A DNA stretch of 64,000 nucleotides from positions 40,207,803 to 40,271,802 of the forward strand of contig CM048591.1 of NCBI GenBank assembly GCA_026413225.1. The letters run 5' to 3'. The notes below the pieces were generated by a model. The model did no database searches and had not been told where the DNA came from. It worked only from the letters and a program-made list of their open reading frames with translations. The stretch comes from Otis tarda (lineage: Eukaryota > Chordata > Aves > Otidiformes > Otididae). Position 1 is the stretch's first letter, and each line of letters opens with the position of its first letter. The position numbers and the translations under genes were made by a program. This document shows, piece by piece, positions 13,701 through 23,085 of the stretch.

Positions 13701-16700
13701 CTCTGTAGAAACTTTACAAGGGTTATGTGAAAGTGTGGTACTACTCTTAACTTGGATAAATGGGATATTTTAATTAGAAGAGCTTTCTTCTAGTTGTCAG
13801 AAAAGTATGTGACTGCAAAAAGCATGCAGGTCAGTTGGAACTGAACAGTGTCTGGCGCAGCTGTAGCATACAGGGAAATAGGTATTTTAACGTCAGCATT
13901 TCAAGAACTGGAAAGATGCATCACTAGGCAATGTTTGAGATGAAGCTATATGGACTTTGTTATTTATCAAAACAGCCCCACAGAGCTCTTGCAGATCATA
14001 ACATGTAGACAAGTAGTGTAGTGCTGGTAGTGTAGTATACAGAAATCCTTCTCTGATTTCTAGGAATATGCCTGTTAAACTTACTTATTTAGACAACTTT
14101 CTGGTAACAAGATGTATTATGTAATTTTTTTTTTTTTTTGCATTTTGTACTTTTTAAAATTGCAAAGTAAATTTTGCATTTACAAAGTAAATTTACAAAG
14201 AGAAATAAATCTACAAATTATTTTTTTTTTACTTTTTGTCCATGGATTAGTTTCTTAATACTTGAACTAAGGTGTTTGCTAGGAAGACTTCCCATGCTGG
14301 TTTCCAAAAATGTTAATCCTGAGTTCTGATGCATAGTAGGTGCATAAGTCACTGAACCAGCCATTTTAGATTCAGTTAGTAGAATTGACAGCCTGGAAGT
14401 GTAGCATCCTAAAAAAGTGGCAAAAACAGTCTTATATTTGTGAAGGAAGGAAAAAAAAAAATCATATTAAGTATCTTTGTGCCATCTTCAGTGGAACAAA
14501 ACTTCCTGCATCAGTTTTATTTCTAAAACTGTGATGAGTTATGCTTCTCTGATTCAGAGCCTTTTCTGGTGGAGTTTGGTTGTGCTCACCTGTGCTTTCT
14601 CACAACATAAACAACCAGCTTTGTTGTTTCCAGCTTCTGCAAGCCTTTCTCTTCCTCACTGATAGTTACTGCTGTTTCCATAGGAACTGCTAGCCATGTA
14701 TTTTTTCTTTCGAAAGAGAAAATAGCCTGTATGTTTGCAGGTCTTCATAACCACATATCTGGAGCTGTTCATATACTACTTCTGGTAACGAGTATATATA
14801 CCGCTGAACGATCTAAGCACACATTTTAATGTGGCAGAAATATCTCAGGATTTTGGATTTATTTAGCATGCTGTAAGGTCTCCTATGAAAAGATGAGACC
14901 GTTATGTAGGTAAGAGGAATATCTTGCAAGCACTTCAGATAAGATAATTTCAGTATTATAGATGTAATCTCTGCTACTAATTTACCATAAACCAATTGCA
15001 AGCTGGCAGAGCTCAGAAGAAGCTTTCCATATGTGGTGGTTATTCCTTAATTGTATTATGCTACTTGTCTCTTTTTCAGAAGCATCTGGTGCTGGCTACT
15101 GTCAGAAGCAGACTCAGGCACCAGATAAGCAATCAAGTTGGTCAAATGATGCAATTGTTTTGTTTCTGATCAGTATGTATTACCAGTCTGCATAATACTG
15201 GAAATTAGCCACTTTTGAAATATATGCGCTTTCTGTAAAATTAGAAAATTATTTGTTGGGGACCACATTATTTTGTTTTTTCCCCCAAGGAATACACATA
15301 AATAACTTGCACATTTGTCAGGGAAGTTAGGAGTGCATTTATATCAACTCTGTAAAGGGCATGTAACTTGAGTGAACTCAGATAACTGAAGTTAGACTCC
15401 TAAATTCCTCATAGAAATGGGCATCTCCAGTACCCTGCATGACTCTTACCCTCCTGGATTTAGAAGGCTGAGGCAGAAGCCCCTCAGACTTTTGAGTAAA
15501 CATCATACTCACAGCCTAGCACAGGTTGATTAGTCCCTGTCTTTCTGCTATGTGTAGTGTTGTGAACACCTGCATATGGGAGATGAATGGCCCTTGAGCA
15601 TGTGTGGTGTGCTACTAACTCCTCACCAGAGCGTAGGAGTCCATAGTCATGGAAGAGATGGAGTTCAGACCTTCTTTCTGCTGAGAGTTGAGTAGAGGCA
15701 GTTCCCACAGCCAAGTGATTTGTCACTTTGTGTTCAAATGCCCATTCTCTTGGAGCCACTTTCAATAACGAGCCAAGCTGAGCTCAGTGCTGTGTGGAAG
15801 TGAGCGCAGCCGTTTCCCGTGTGATGATTGCATCCTCTTGAAGGCACTGGCAAGAAAACAGACTCGTAAATTCACTCTAGTTATTCATGTCACTGCTGAA
15901 TCTGGAGTTTAGCTCAACAGAATCAACATCAATATGGATGTAGACACTTCAGTGTATTGCCTTAGCTACAGTAGGAATTATTTTTCAGAATTAACCTTTC
16001 AAAGTCAGCGTCAGACACCTGTTAGTTGCAGTGGGACCCAGATTTCAATTGTACATATAAAAGGAATTCAGAAGTAGGTACTGAAATTGGTAAGTGTTGT
16101 ATTAAGTAAGGTGGAAGTTGCTGTATTCTTTAAAAAGCATTTCTTTCTTGATGTGAATTTCATTTATCTGTTTATTTATGGCTAAGCCTTTGTATGATGA
16201 AGCATTTCAGAAAAATACCTTAACAATCTCAAAGAGCTCTGAATACTTGAAGTTGTATAAGGGGTCAGATTACAGTTATCTGTGTTGCCACATTTGAGTT
16301 TTCTGGAGCCATACAGTCACAGAGTCTCTGAGGCTGGTAGTCACTGCTGAAGCTGGTCTAAACCAACACTTTGGTTCGAAGTAGAATAGGTTGCTTAGGG
16401 CTGTGCCCGCCGGGGTTTGAATAACTCCAAGGCTGGATACTCCACAACCTCTCTGGGTAATCTGTCCCAGTGTTCTGCCACTCTGACAGTAAAAATAAAT
16501 TTTCCTCCTTAAATTTTCTTCTCGTAGCAATGAGTTAACAATGAATGTGATATAACTCATTTAGAAGGGAGGAAGAACAGAAATTAGGAGCACTGCTTAT
16601 ACGAGCCATGGACAGAATTGAATATATTCTATGAGGGGAGCCACTTATTTGTAACCGTCTTGACTACTTATTTAAAATTTTATTTCCCATCCACAGTCAC

Positions 16701-19401
16701 TGGCTTTTTGGGTGACCTGCATGGACCTGTTTAGTATACTTTTTATACATAATTTGTGTTATCAAATGAAGAAATTGCTGACAGGAAGCTAGTTTTCTTT
16801 AAACAACTGTGTCAGCTTCTTGGCAAGAAAAATTTGATATTTTATCATTCATTTCTGTGGCTATTCTGGTTCTTGTTTCTGGCATTCAGTGGTCAGATTC
16901 TGTTACAATGCATACAAAGAGGTGTTTATTCAGAGCTGTTCCCATGTCAAGATTTTAAAACTTTTTTTTGCCACCCAACAGTGCTTATGTTAAATGTTTC
17001 ACTGTCTTTGGCAGCGTTTTTCATGGTGATTTCTTTTCACAGGGTTTGAAAAACCAGGCCCGGGTTAAACTGAACATAGTTAGGTGTCCTCCAGTAACCA
17101 CAGTCCTGATCAGGAGACCGGACCTCAGATACCAGTTGGGCTTCAGTGTGCAGAATGGGATTGTAAGTAGCTTCCATACTCTCTGGTTAAGCTAATATAA
17201 ATGAAACTTCTTATCCATTTATGGGGTAGTAAGTTTCAGTGTAGGAAGAGGGAAGCTGCCATTTTCTCCCTTACAACACGCAGGACTGTGCACATGTATT
17301 AAGTCTAAGATACAAAAGCTAAGTTAATCAGAGGGGTTTTTTTTTTCCTTTGACTCTACTTACTTCACAACTTTAGAGTCAGCCAGAGGAACAGAATAGC
17401 TGCTTTAGGTTAGAGAAACAAAAATGTGTAGCAGGGAGTGTTTTCAGTCTGTATCATTCGTGTCTCTGACCAAGCCATTGCCTGATCTCAAAAGAACAAG
17501 ACTGTCCTTGATCCTCTTCTGTTGTAAGGCATCTGCATCCTGAACATTGTTAAACTGTGGTCCTTCGTACACTCTTAAATTTCCAAACCACAGCACATGT
17601 GATGTGTAACACAAACAGCCTTTTCTGACAATTTGTTCTGCTCTATATCCAGTAGTTATTTGTCACTAACAAATTTTACTTTGAATCAGTGATCAGTTAC
17701 ATTTTAGAATTTGTTGCAAGCCTCTGTTTTTAAATGCTGATTTACAGTTTACAGGCAAAAAAGAGTGATCTAAAGCCTCTCTTCCTTATCCAAACCCTGA
17801 TAAATTTGTCCTTTGCCTTCCAGATCTGTAGCCTTATGAGAGGAGGTATAGCAGAGCGAGGAGGTGTGCGTGTCGGCCATCGGATCATTGAAATCAATGG
17901 ACAGAGTGTTGTAGCAACACCCCATGAGAAAATTGTTCACATTCTGTCAAATGCTGTTGGTGAGGTAAGAGCTGGCAGTATGTCTAGGCAATATAACATG
18001 GATCATTGCTGTTACCAGTAACAATCAGTGGAAACCAGTAACAAGTGGTGTCCCTCAGGGGACCAATATCTTCATCAGTGTCATAGATAGTGGGATTGCG
18101 AGCACCTTCAGCAAGTTCAAGGGTGACACTAAGCGGAGTGGTACAGTTGATAAGCTCAAGGAAAGGGAAGCTGTTAGAGGGACCTTGACAGGCTTGAAAT
18201 GAGGGCCCACGTGACCCTCATGAAGTTCAACAAGGCTGAGTGCAAGGTCCTGCGCCTGGCTTTGGGCAGTTTCCAACGTGAATACAGACTGGGGGATGAA
18301 TGGATTGAGAGCAGGAGAAGGACTTGGGAGTGCTGGTTGATGAAAAATTGAACAAGTGGGGAATGTGCACTTGCAACCCAGAAAGTCAACCATATCCTTG
18401 GCTCCATCAAAAGAAGTGTGGCGGTGGATCGAGGAATGTGATTCTGCACCTTTACTGTGCTCCTCTGAGACCTCAGCTGGGGTGCTGTGTCCAGCTCTGG
18501 AGTCCTCAGCAAAAGAAAGACATGGACCTGTTAAAGCAGGTCCAGAGGAGGGCCACAGAAATTATCAGAGGGCTGGAATGCCTCTCCTATGAAGAAAGAC
18601 TGAGAGTTGAGGTTGCTCAGCCTGAAGAAGAGAAGGCTTTGGGAGACCTTACAGCAGCCTTTCATTATATAAAGCAGGCGTACAGGAAAGATGAGGAGAG
18701 ACTTTTTACCAGGGCCTGTATTGACAGGACAAGGGGCAACGGTTTTAAACTGAAAGAGGGTAGATTTAGATTGGAGATAAGGAAGACTTTTTTTATTATG
18801 AGGGTGGTGAGACACTAGAACCGATTGCCCAGAGAAGTTGTGGATGCCATATCCCTAGAAGTGTTTAAAGTCAGGTTGGGCAGGGCTTTGAGGTACCTGA
18901 TCTAGTGAAAGATGTCCCGGCCCGTGGCAAGGGAGTTCGGACAAGGTAATCTTCAAGGTCCCTTCCAGGTCAAATTGTTCCATAATTCTGGGTTTCTACC
19001 TCTATTAGCCTGTTGCTGTTCAATTCTAAAAAAGTGGAAGTGAGAGCAAGCCAGCACGCCATTTCTGTTGTTATTTACCCATAGTTCTCCTATGTTTCAG
19101 AAGAACCCTAATCTGAAAATACAAAATATCCATGACTGTAGATGGTTCATTGGTACTAAACATACTGTTTCATAAAATCACCACCTGCAATACTTTTTAA
19201 TAAAAGTATGAAAACTCTCAGGTTTTACCTTTCCCTTCTGACCTGCATGACCATAGCTAGTTCCTTCACCAGTGCTCTGTTGTATTATACATGTTAGGAA
19301 CACTGATTAACTTGTCGTATTTCCTCTAGATTCATATGAAGACTATGCCAGCTGCCATGTACAGACTGTTGACTGCGCAAGAGCAACCAGTTTACATCTA
19401 A
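1606..19401 (+). CDS. APBA1: APBA1 (X11-alpha/Mint1), 3' part of the gene, nine coding exons
   Basis: Multi-domain neuronal adaptor. The PTB domain binds the YENPTY-type tail of APP, and the two PDZ domains bind synaptic membrane proteins (family knowledge). Coding exons are 1606-1751, 6945-6977, 8048-8134, 8733-8918, 12019-12198, 13035-13247, 17043-17162, 17824-17964 and 19330-19401. Every junction is GT-AG. The phases agree and give one open frame of 2 nt plus 391 codons and TAA. In order it encodes PTB (about 210 residues with its C-terminal extension), PDZ1, PDZ2 and the C-terminus PVYI. The ending [13 protein letters not shown] fits APBA1 better than APBA2 as I remember the paralogues. 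Human APBA1 is about 837 residues, so the in-window part is a little under half. The N-terminal Munc18- and CASK-binding region must lie upstream of the window. No frameshift or stop was seen. The neighbour downstream, ENTREP1, is convergent. Confidence 0.95.
1752..6944 (+). other. APBA1 intron, about 5.2 kb
   Basis: GT-AG intron between the first in-window PTB exon and the microexon. It is AT-rich with poly(T) tracts near 6768 and no ORF resembling a gene. I saw no CR1 copy in it. The last 80 bases are pyrimidine-rich with repeated tctct and a TGC just before the AG. Confidence 0.75.
6945..6977 (+). CDS. APBA1: APBA1 33-nt microexon in PTB domain
   Basis: Eleven codons ([11 protein letters not shown]), phase 0 on both sides, so skipping keeps the frame. 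The acceptor is gcag and the donor is AAG followed by gtgcag. That donor is weak because position +5 is A rather than G. The peptide is the lysine-rich insert found at this place in the X11/Mint PTB domain, so the exon is recognised by both protein match and splice sites. A TGC lies 8-10 bases before the exon, between the pyrimidine tract and the AG. That layout is typical of neuronal microexons controlled by SRRM4 (inference). Confidence 0.9.
6978..8047 (+). other. APBA1 intron after the microexon
   Basis: AT-rich intron of about 1.1 kb beginning with the weak donor gtgcag. No coding content or recognisable repeat was seen. Confidence 0.75.
8048..8134 (+). CDS. APBA1: APBA1 coding exon, PTB domain
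   Basis: Twenty-nine codons, phase 0/0, after acceptor tttgtag and before donor gtatag. It encodes [20 protein letters not shown] and IKVLNADTQ. The segment [17 protein letters not shown] is a core beta-strand pair of the X11 PTB fold. Confidence 0.95.
8135..8732 (+). other. APBA1 intron, about 0.6 kb
   Basis: Contains a 117-codon open frame on the minus strand (8175-8528). It has no family similarity and looks like chance. Nothing else was seen. Confidence 0.7.
8733..8918 (+). CDS. APBA1: APBA1 coding exon, PTB domain core
   Basis: Sixty-two codons, phase 0/0, acceptor ccccag and donor gtaagg. It encodes [20 protein letters not shown] and on to [12 protein letters not shown]. The [21 protein letters not shown] strand pair forms the peptide-binding face of the PTB domain. 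CHVFESED is the start of the last strand before the C-terminal helix. The first ATG in the exon is internal to the protein and is not a start. Confidence 0.96.
10042..10206. repeat. Tandem duplication, two diverged copies of about 82 bp
   Basis: Copy 1 (10042-10123) and copy 2 (10124 to about 10206) both begin catgtaggtatcat. Both contain tttcttcttctgg, then ttag-aa-aattta and cagtaactg-cacag. They are adjacent, with a handful of substitutions, consistent with an old local duplication. Confidence 0.8.
10668..11100 (-). mobile_element. CR1 LINE, 5'-truncated, 3' end with ORF2 C-terminus
   Basis: On the plus strand it starts with repeated agaatcatagaat, the complement of the avian CR1 3' tail, followed by ggttggaagggacctt. 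The minus strand keeps about 99 open codons (10766-11065) of the reverse-transcriptase ORF2 C-terminus, including [10 protein letters not shown] and [11 protein letters not shown]. It is a dead fragment inside an APBA1 intron, antisense to the gene. The high integrity suggests it is one of the younger copies here. Confidence 0.93.
12019..12198 (+). CDS. APBA1: APBA1 coding exon, PTB C-terminal helix and linker
   Basis: Sixty codons, phase 0/0, acceptor ctacag and donor gtatgt. [20 protein letters not shown] is the C-terminal PTB helix that closes the APP-peptide groove. It is followed by the ARM-like linker with [20 protein letters not shown], which in X11 proteins folds back to autoinhibit APP binding (family knowledge). 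A run of 13 C begins 13 bases after the donor site. Confidence 0.96.
12199..13034 (+). other. APBA1 intron, about 0.8 kb
   Basis: Begins with donor gtatgt, then a run of 13 C (12212-12224). AT-rich beyond that; no gene or clear repeat. Confidence 0.7.
13035..13247 (+). CDS. APBA1: APBA1 coding exon, PDZ1
   Basis: Seventy-one codons, phase 0/0, acceptor accatacag and donor gtacag. It encodes [20 protein letters not shown] and on to [19 protein letters not shown] is the carboxylate-binding-loop strand of PDZ1. [20 protein letters not shown] and [10 protein letters not shown] are the usual PDZ middle strands and the alphaB helix start. PDZ1 is completed by the next exon. Confidence 0.96.
13248..17042 (+). 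other. APBA1 intron within PDZ1, about 3.8 kb
   Basis: AT-rich, with poly(T) at 14128-14139 and 14220-14230. It carries one old CR1 remnant at 16318-16505. No coding signal. Confidence 0.7.
16318..16505 (-). mobile_element. Old CR1 LINE remnant
   Basis: Plus-strand text such as cacaacctctctgggtaatc, followed by tgtcccagtgttctgccac, is the complement of the CR1 3' region that encodes the ORF2 C-terminus. The tail and reading frame are decayed, so it is an older copy than that at 10668. Confidence 0.75.
17043..17162 (+). CDS. APBA1: APBA1 coding exon, end of PDZ1 and start of PDZ2
   Basis: Forty codons, phase 0/0, acceptor ttttcacag and donor gtaagt. [18 protein letters not shown] finishes PDZ1. 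[20 protein letters not shown] then opens PDZ2, with YQLGFSV as its carboxylate-binding loop. The very short linker between the two PDZ domains is typical of the X11 PDZ tandem. Confidence 0.96.
17163..17823 (+). other. APBA1 intron within PDZ2, about 0.7 kb
   Basis: GT-AG intron with no recognised gene or repeat. It has a run of T around 17337-17346. Confidence 0.7.
17824..17964 (+). CDS. APBA1: APBA1 coding exon, PDZ2
   Basis: Forty-seven codons, phase 0/0, acceptor cttccag and donor gtaaga. It encodes [20 protein letters not shown], then [20 protein letters not shown] and LSNAVGE. The [18 protein letters not shown] block and the HEKIVHIL helix are standard PDZ2 elements. A CR1 LINE copy begins about 55 bases into the following intron. 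Confidence 0.96.
18020..18995 (+). mobile_element. CR1 LINE, 5'-truncated, ORF2 C-terminal third
   Basis: The sequence runs from the gtggtgtccctcagggg block (reverse-transcriptase GVPQG region) to the CR1 3' end (ggtcccttccaggtcaaatt). An open frame of 164 codons (18324-18818) holds [20 protein letters not shown] and [10 protein letters not shown], characteristic of CR1 ORF2. Upstream frames are broken. It lies in the last APBA1 intron, in the same orientation as the gene. Confidence 0.92.
19330..19401 (+). CDS. APBA1: APBA1 last coding exon and stop codon
   Basis: Acceptor tttcctctag is followed by [23 protein letters not shown] and TAA (19399-19401). The C-terminus PVYI is a PDZ ligand. 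In X11-alpha the tail is reported to fold back onto PDZ1 and regulate it (family knowledge). Conservation to the last residue supports an intact gene. Confidence 0.96.
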   Translation: MHMKTMPAAMYRLLTAQEQPVYI

Positions 19402-20669
19402 AGCCGACACCTCACCATCACAATGTGCATGGAGGATGTTTTTCCTCATTAGTGCTTGTCTCTCTAGTGCTGCATTTCTATGTCTGCAGAGACATTTCTT
19501 TCTCTCTCTCTTCACAGACAGAAACATACTGTCTCTCTCCTCCTTCGCTTTTTCCTCTTCTCTCCCCAATTTTCCTGTATTGTGGGAAGGGGCAAAATAT
19601 ATCTATGGGACTATTTTGGTTGCATCTTTTTACAAGTGAAACTTTGTGCAGTTCCACATGTGAAACAGGAAAATAACAGCAGCATTGTTCACAGCAGGAT
19701 TCACAAAGAAGCTTGACTCTACTTCATGCTACATAATCAGTTTTATTTTTGAGGTATAATTTGTCAAACCGAGTAAATTAAATGTTGCTGAATGGAAGAT
19801 GTCTTTACCAAACAGATAAAAGTACAGGACGCAAAGTGTTCTCTTGGATATCCTACATGTGACTTTGCTTTTCTTGCCCAATTTTCCCACAGGCACCGAG
19901 CTCAGTACTAAAGGTTTATATCTGTAGGGGAAGTAGAATACCAAAAGGATAGTTTTGCCCTCAGGAAGAATTACCTGCTTATGAAGACTCAGTAAATGCT
20001 GCTGTTGTAAAATGGACTACCCAAATACACACCTTTTAATTCCCCTCTGTCATCATTTCTTCATGATAGTAGAACCCCAAAAGGTACTCTGTGAGTTACT
20101 AGAACAAGTTACACTTGCATTACTTTCACAAAGTAATTTGGAAGGCATTTTTTACAGCTGCCTCCCTCTCTCTGCCCCCAGGTTTTCTTCTTTGTTTTCT
20201 TCTACATTGTTTTTTAATGCAACATGTCTTTTATAGTCCCTTGCCTGTTTTAGAGGTTGAAGGGAGGGGGGAGGATCTTTAAATATCTAAAGAGAAATAG
20301 TGAGGGGCTTTCCTGAATAGCTACACTTTTTCTAGGCTCTTAATTCTGAATTTGGTGCACACAACCATGTGTACCAGTGTATATAGACATTTTTAAAATT
20401 GTGCTTGCTATTTATGAAGTTTGAATATAAGAGATCTGCAGACTATTCTCAGTAATTTCATTCTCTGAGCCAGTTTTAACATATATTTTTGTCCAAAGAG
20501 TTGTCTAATTTTATTGACTTTCTCTTTAGTTAGTGATATAGATAACAGTGAACAGGATGAAGTGGGGATAAACTTATTTATTTTGTTATATAATTTAACT
20601 TGTGATTTATTTCCATATGTATGGCACTTAAAGGAGATATGTGTGTACTATATGCACTTGTATGAAGAT

Positions 20670-20675
20670 AATAAA
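20670..20675 (+). terminator. Candidate proximal poly(A) signal of APBA1
   Basis: Canonical AATAAA about 1.27 kb after the stop codon, followed within 15 bases by gggatgtgtg, a reasonable GU-rich downstream element. Use would give a short 3' UTR lacking two of the three Pumilio motifs. Confidence 0.4.
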
Positions 20676-23057
20676 CTGTAGGGATGTGTGAAATCTAGGA
20701 TTTGATTGACCTTTAACTTGCATGCTAGAGACAAAAGGGGGGAAAAGGGGTTGGGTTAGGGGTTTTTTTTCAGAGAGAGAAAAAAAAAAATGACACGGTA
20801 ACTTTTTGCCAGGACTTTATACTGGTGTTAATGCTGAAATTGAACCATGCATTTAGTCAATTTCTTTTAAGAAACAGTTTCTGCTGTGTTTTACTGTGAT
20901 AGAAAGGCTCTGTGAGGTGAAAACAAGAGCAGGCCGCACACAGCCACACACCACTTCTGCCTGGCAGATGTGCTGTTGGCCATAGTCATTTGTTTCCCAA
21001 TTATTCTGGGGTGGACTGTGCAACGTAAGCGTTGTTTGCAGTCCAGTAATGACACCTAGACATGACCTTGGAGATTCGTGGAAGTGGCTGTGTGTGTGCA
21101 CGTGCATATGGACACGTGGTGCAAACACTGCTGGGAGCCGTTGAGCACTCTTGCCAGAAGTCCGTTTTGGACTGTCACAAATCATGGACATCCAGAGGCT
21201 GATCAGAGGTAGAGAATAAACTTTGTATTTCAGTGGGCAGTAAACATTTAAGGGAGACGATGAAGTGGTGCATAAACTATTGTAGTAAGTGAGTATGTTT
21301 TAGTGTCGAGATTAATGTATGATGACTTGGTTTTACTGCAGTTCTTGTGGTTAAATAATTTAATCCCAGTCTCCAGACTAGGAGATTGCACAAGAGAGCG
21401 GTGTTAGTATCCCAGGTTAGTACTTACCTCTGCCACCTGACTGATGCAACTAGATAGTGAGTGAATTGTGAGTATATTGTTTAACTGTAGACATCTGGTT
21501 TATGATAATTTGAACTCTTTTCCAGAACTTTCCATATATATAGTAATATATGTAAATATGATATATAACCCTGTACAATTTAGAAGCTTATATACAGTGC
21601 AGCCTTTCCGTAAGTTGCCTGAGGAAACTCAGTGAACTCTTGAAGATACAGTTATCATGCTTCTGGTTGCTGCTATGTTTACACCCTCGGCTTCATTTGT
21701 TTCTGTGGTTCTGTCCAACTCATATGGTGAGGTCTTTAACTCACTTTACTGGGAAACTATTAAGACCTGAACATGCAAATGTGTTTCAGGATGAAACAGC
21801 TGTTTCTTTGAAAATCTTGCAGCCAAGATTCTGTGAAGTTACTGACGCTTGAGTGCTTCAGCAGTTCATAGTAAATAGGTGCTTAAAATCAGAGCAAGTG
21901 GATGCTTGCAGCATCAGAGTCTAGCAAAAAATCTCAGTTTTCCCAATTGCAGTGTGTGCATAAGATTTCCAAACTGGGAGGTCTGTAGTATATGCACACT
22001 TCTGACAACACTCTTGTAAACAATCCCATTTTACTTTGTAAAGGGAAAGAGTTTGAAGAAAAAAAGGAACTCGAAGGGGAAAGATGGCAGTTCTCTAGGC
22101 TTGTAGCAGTTTGTTAGATTACATATGTGAATTTTTAACAGACTCAAAGGAACAAACTGCTGGTTTACATTCCTTCTTCAGTAACAGACCTGAATTCTTT
22201 TTCATCCTTGCTGCTTCATACAGTCTAATTTACTCTTCAGTGTTTACATTAAGGATGAAATATCCCTTATGTGTTTTTTTTTTTTATTGGCAAGTTTCAT
22301 ACGTCTGTTTTGAATCTTGTCTGAATTTGAGACTCAGTGGGGATTTGCAGGTTTGCTTGCTTTCCTTGTTTTCTAAATGAAATGTATTTCTGAAGACAGC
22401 AATGTGGTTGAGATCTCTTGTACATATTTAGCACAGTACCTAGAGTATGAAGTTGTACTATTGTTCTGTAAAGAGGGTGAATAGAAATTATTGTAAAGCG
22501 TTGGGAAAAGTATAGTATTGTATTTGTAACAATATTGTTCTTTGTAAACATTTAATGATCTCTCTATATAAATATAAATATATATATAAATATATGTGAG
22601 CCTGGAATGTTGATACTGCACATCTACTGAATGTAATTCCTCTGATGTTTTTTGCCACAGGTCTCTGACCGCAGCAATGAAGCTGCAGTGGTTTGATTTG
22701 GGGCGGGGAGGACAAGGGGGAGAGGAATGGGCTTTTTGTTTTGGGTGGAGCAGGGTGGGGATTTTCTGGCCAGCTATTTTGTTGTGATGTATTTACTGTG
22801 GTACATTCCTTTATTTAACAGAGCGCTGATGTCTGTAAGATTTGCAACAATAAAAGCCAGAACAAAAATACCTCAGACAAGGCTGAGAGTTTGCTCACAC
22901 TGGTTTAGGGGGTGGCTAGCCAATACTGAATGCATGAATGCTTGGAAGGTGTCTGAACTTTTATTTTGACACTGGTGTCTGGAGTAATACTGTATGTGTT
23001 TCTGCAGATGTGAACCAATGCTATTAACTTGTTTTTAAAATGGCATTATGTTCAGGT

Positions 23058-23063
23058 AATAAA
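23058..23063 (+). terminator. Candidate distal poly(A) signal of APBA1
   Basis: Canonical AATAAA in the last part of the presumed 3' UTR. A second one at 22849-22854 could serve instead. The choice of 23058 is by position only. Confidence 0.4.
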
Positions 23064-23085
23064 TGACACTGGCTCTCCTAAATGA

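Larger units (their letters stand above)
19402..23085 (+). other. APBA1: APBA1 3' UTR (end inferred)
   Basis: AT-rich sequence after the stop codon, without any supported ORF. AATAAA hexamers lie at 20670-20675 (followed by a GT-rich stretch), 22849-22854 and 23058-23063. The last is taken as the distal end because a 3' UTR of about 3.7 kb fits the long APBA1 mRNA. TGTANATA Pumilio-type motifs lie at 20378, 21551 and 22419. A G-rich tract lies at 22700-22731 and an (A/T)-rich repeat near 22564-22597. The exact end is not visible without transcript data. Confidence 0.6.

Noticed and set aside
18324-18818. A 164-codon plus-strand ORF in the last APBA1 intron
   Set aside because: CR1 ORF2 fragment, no splice sites linking it to APBA1.
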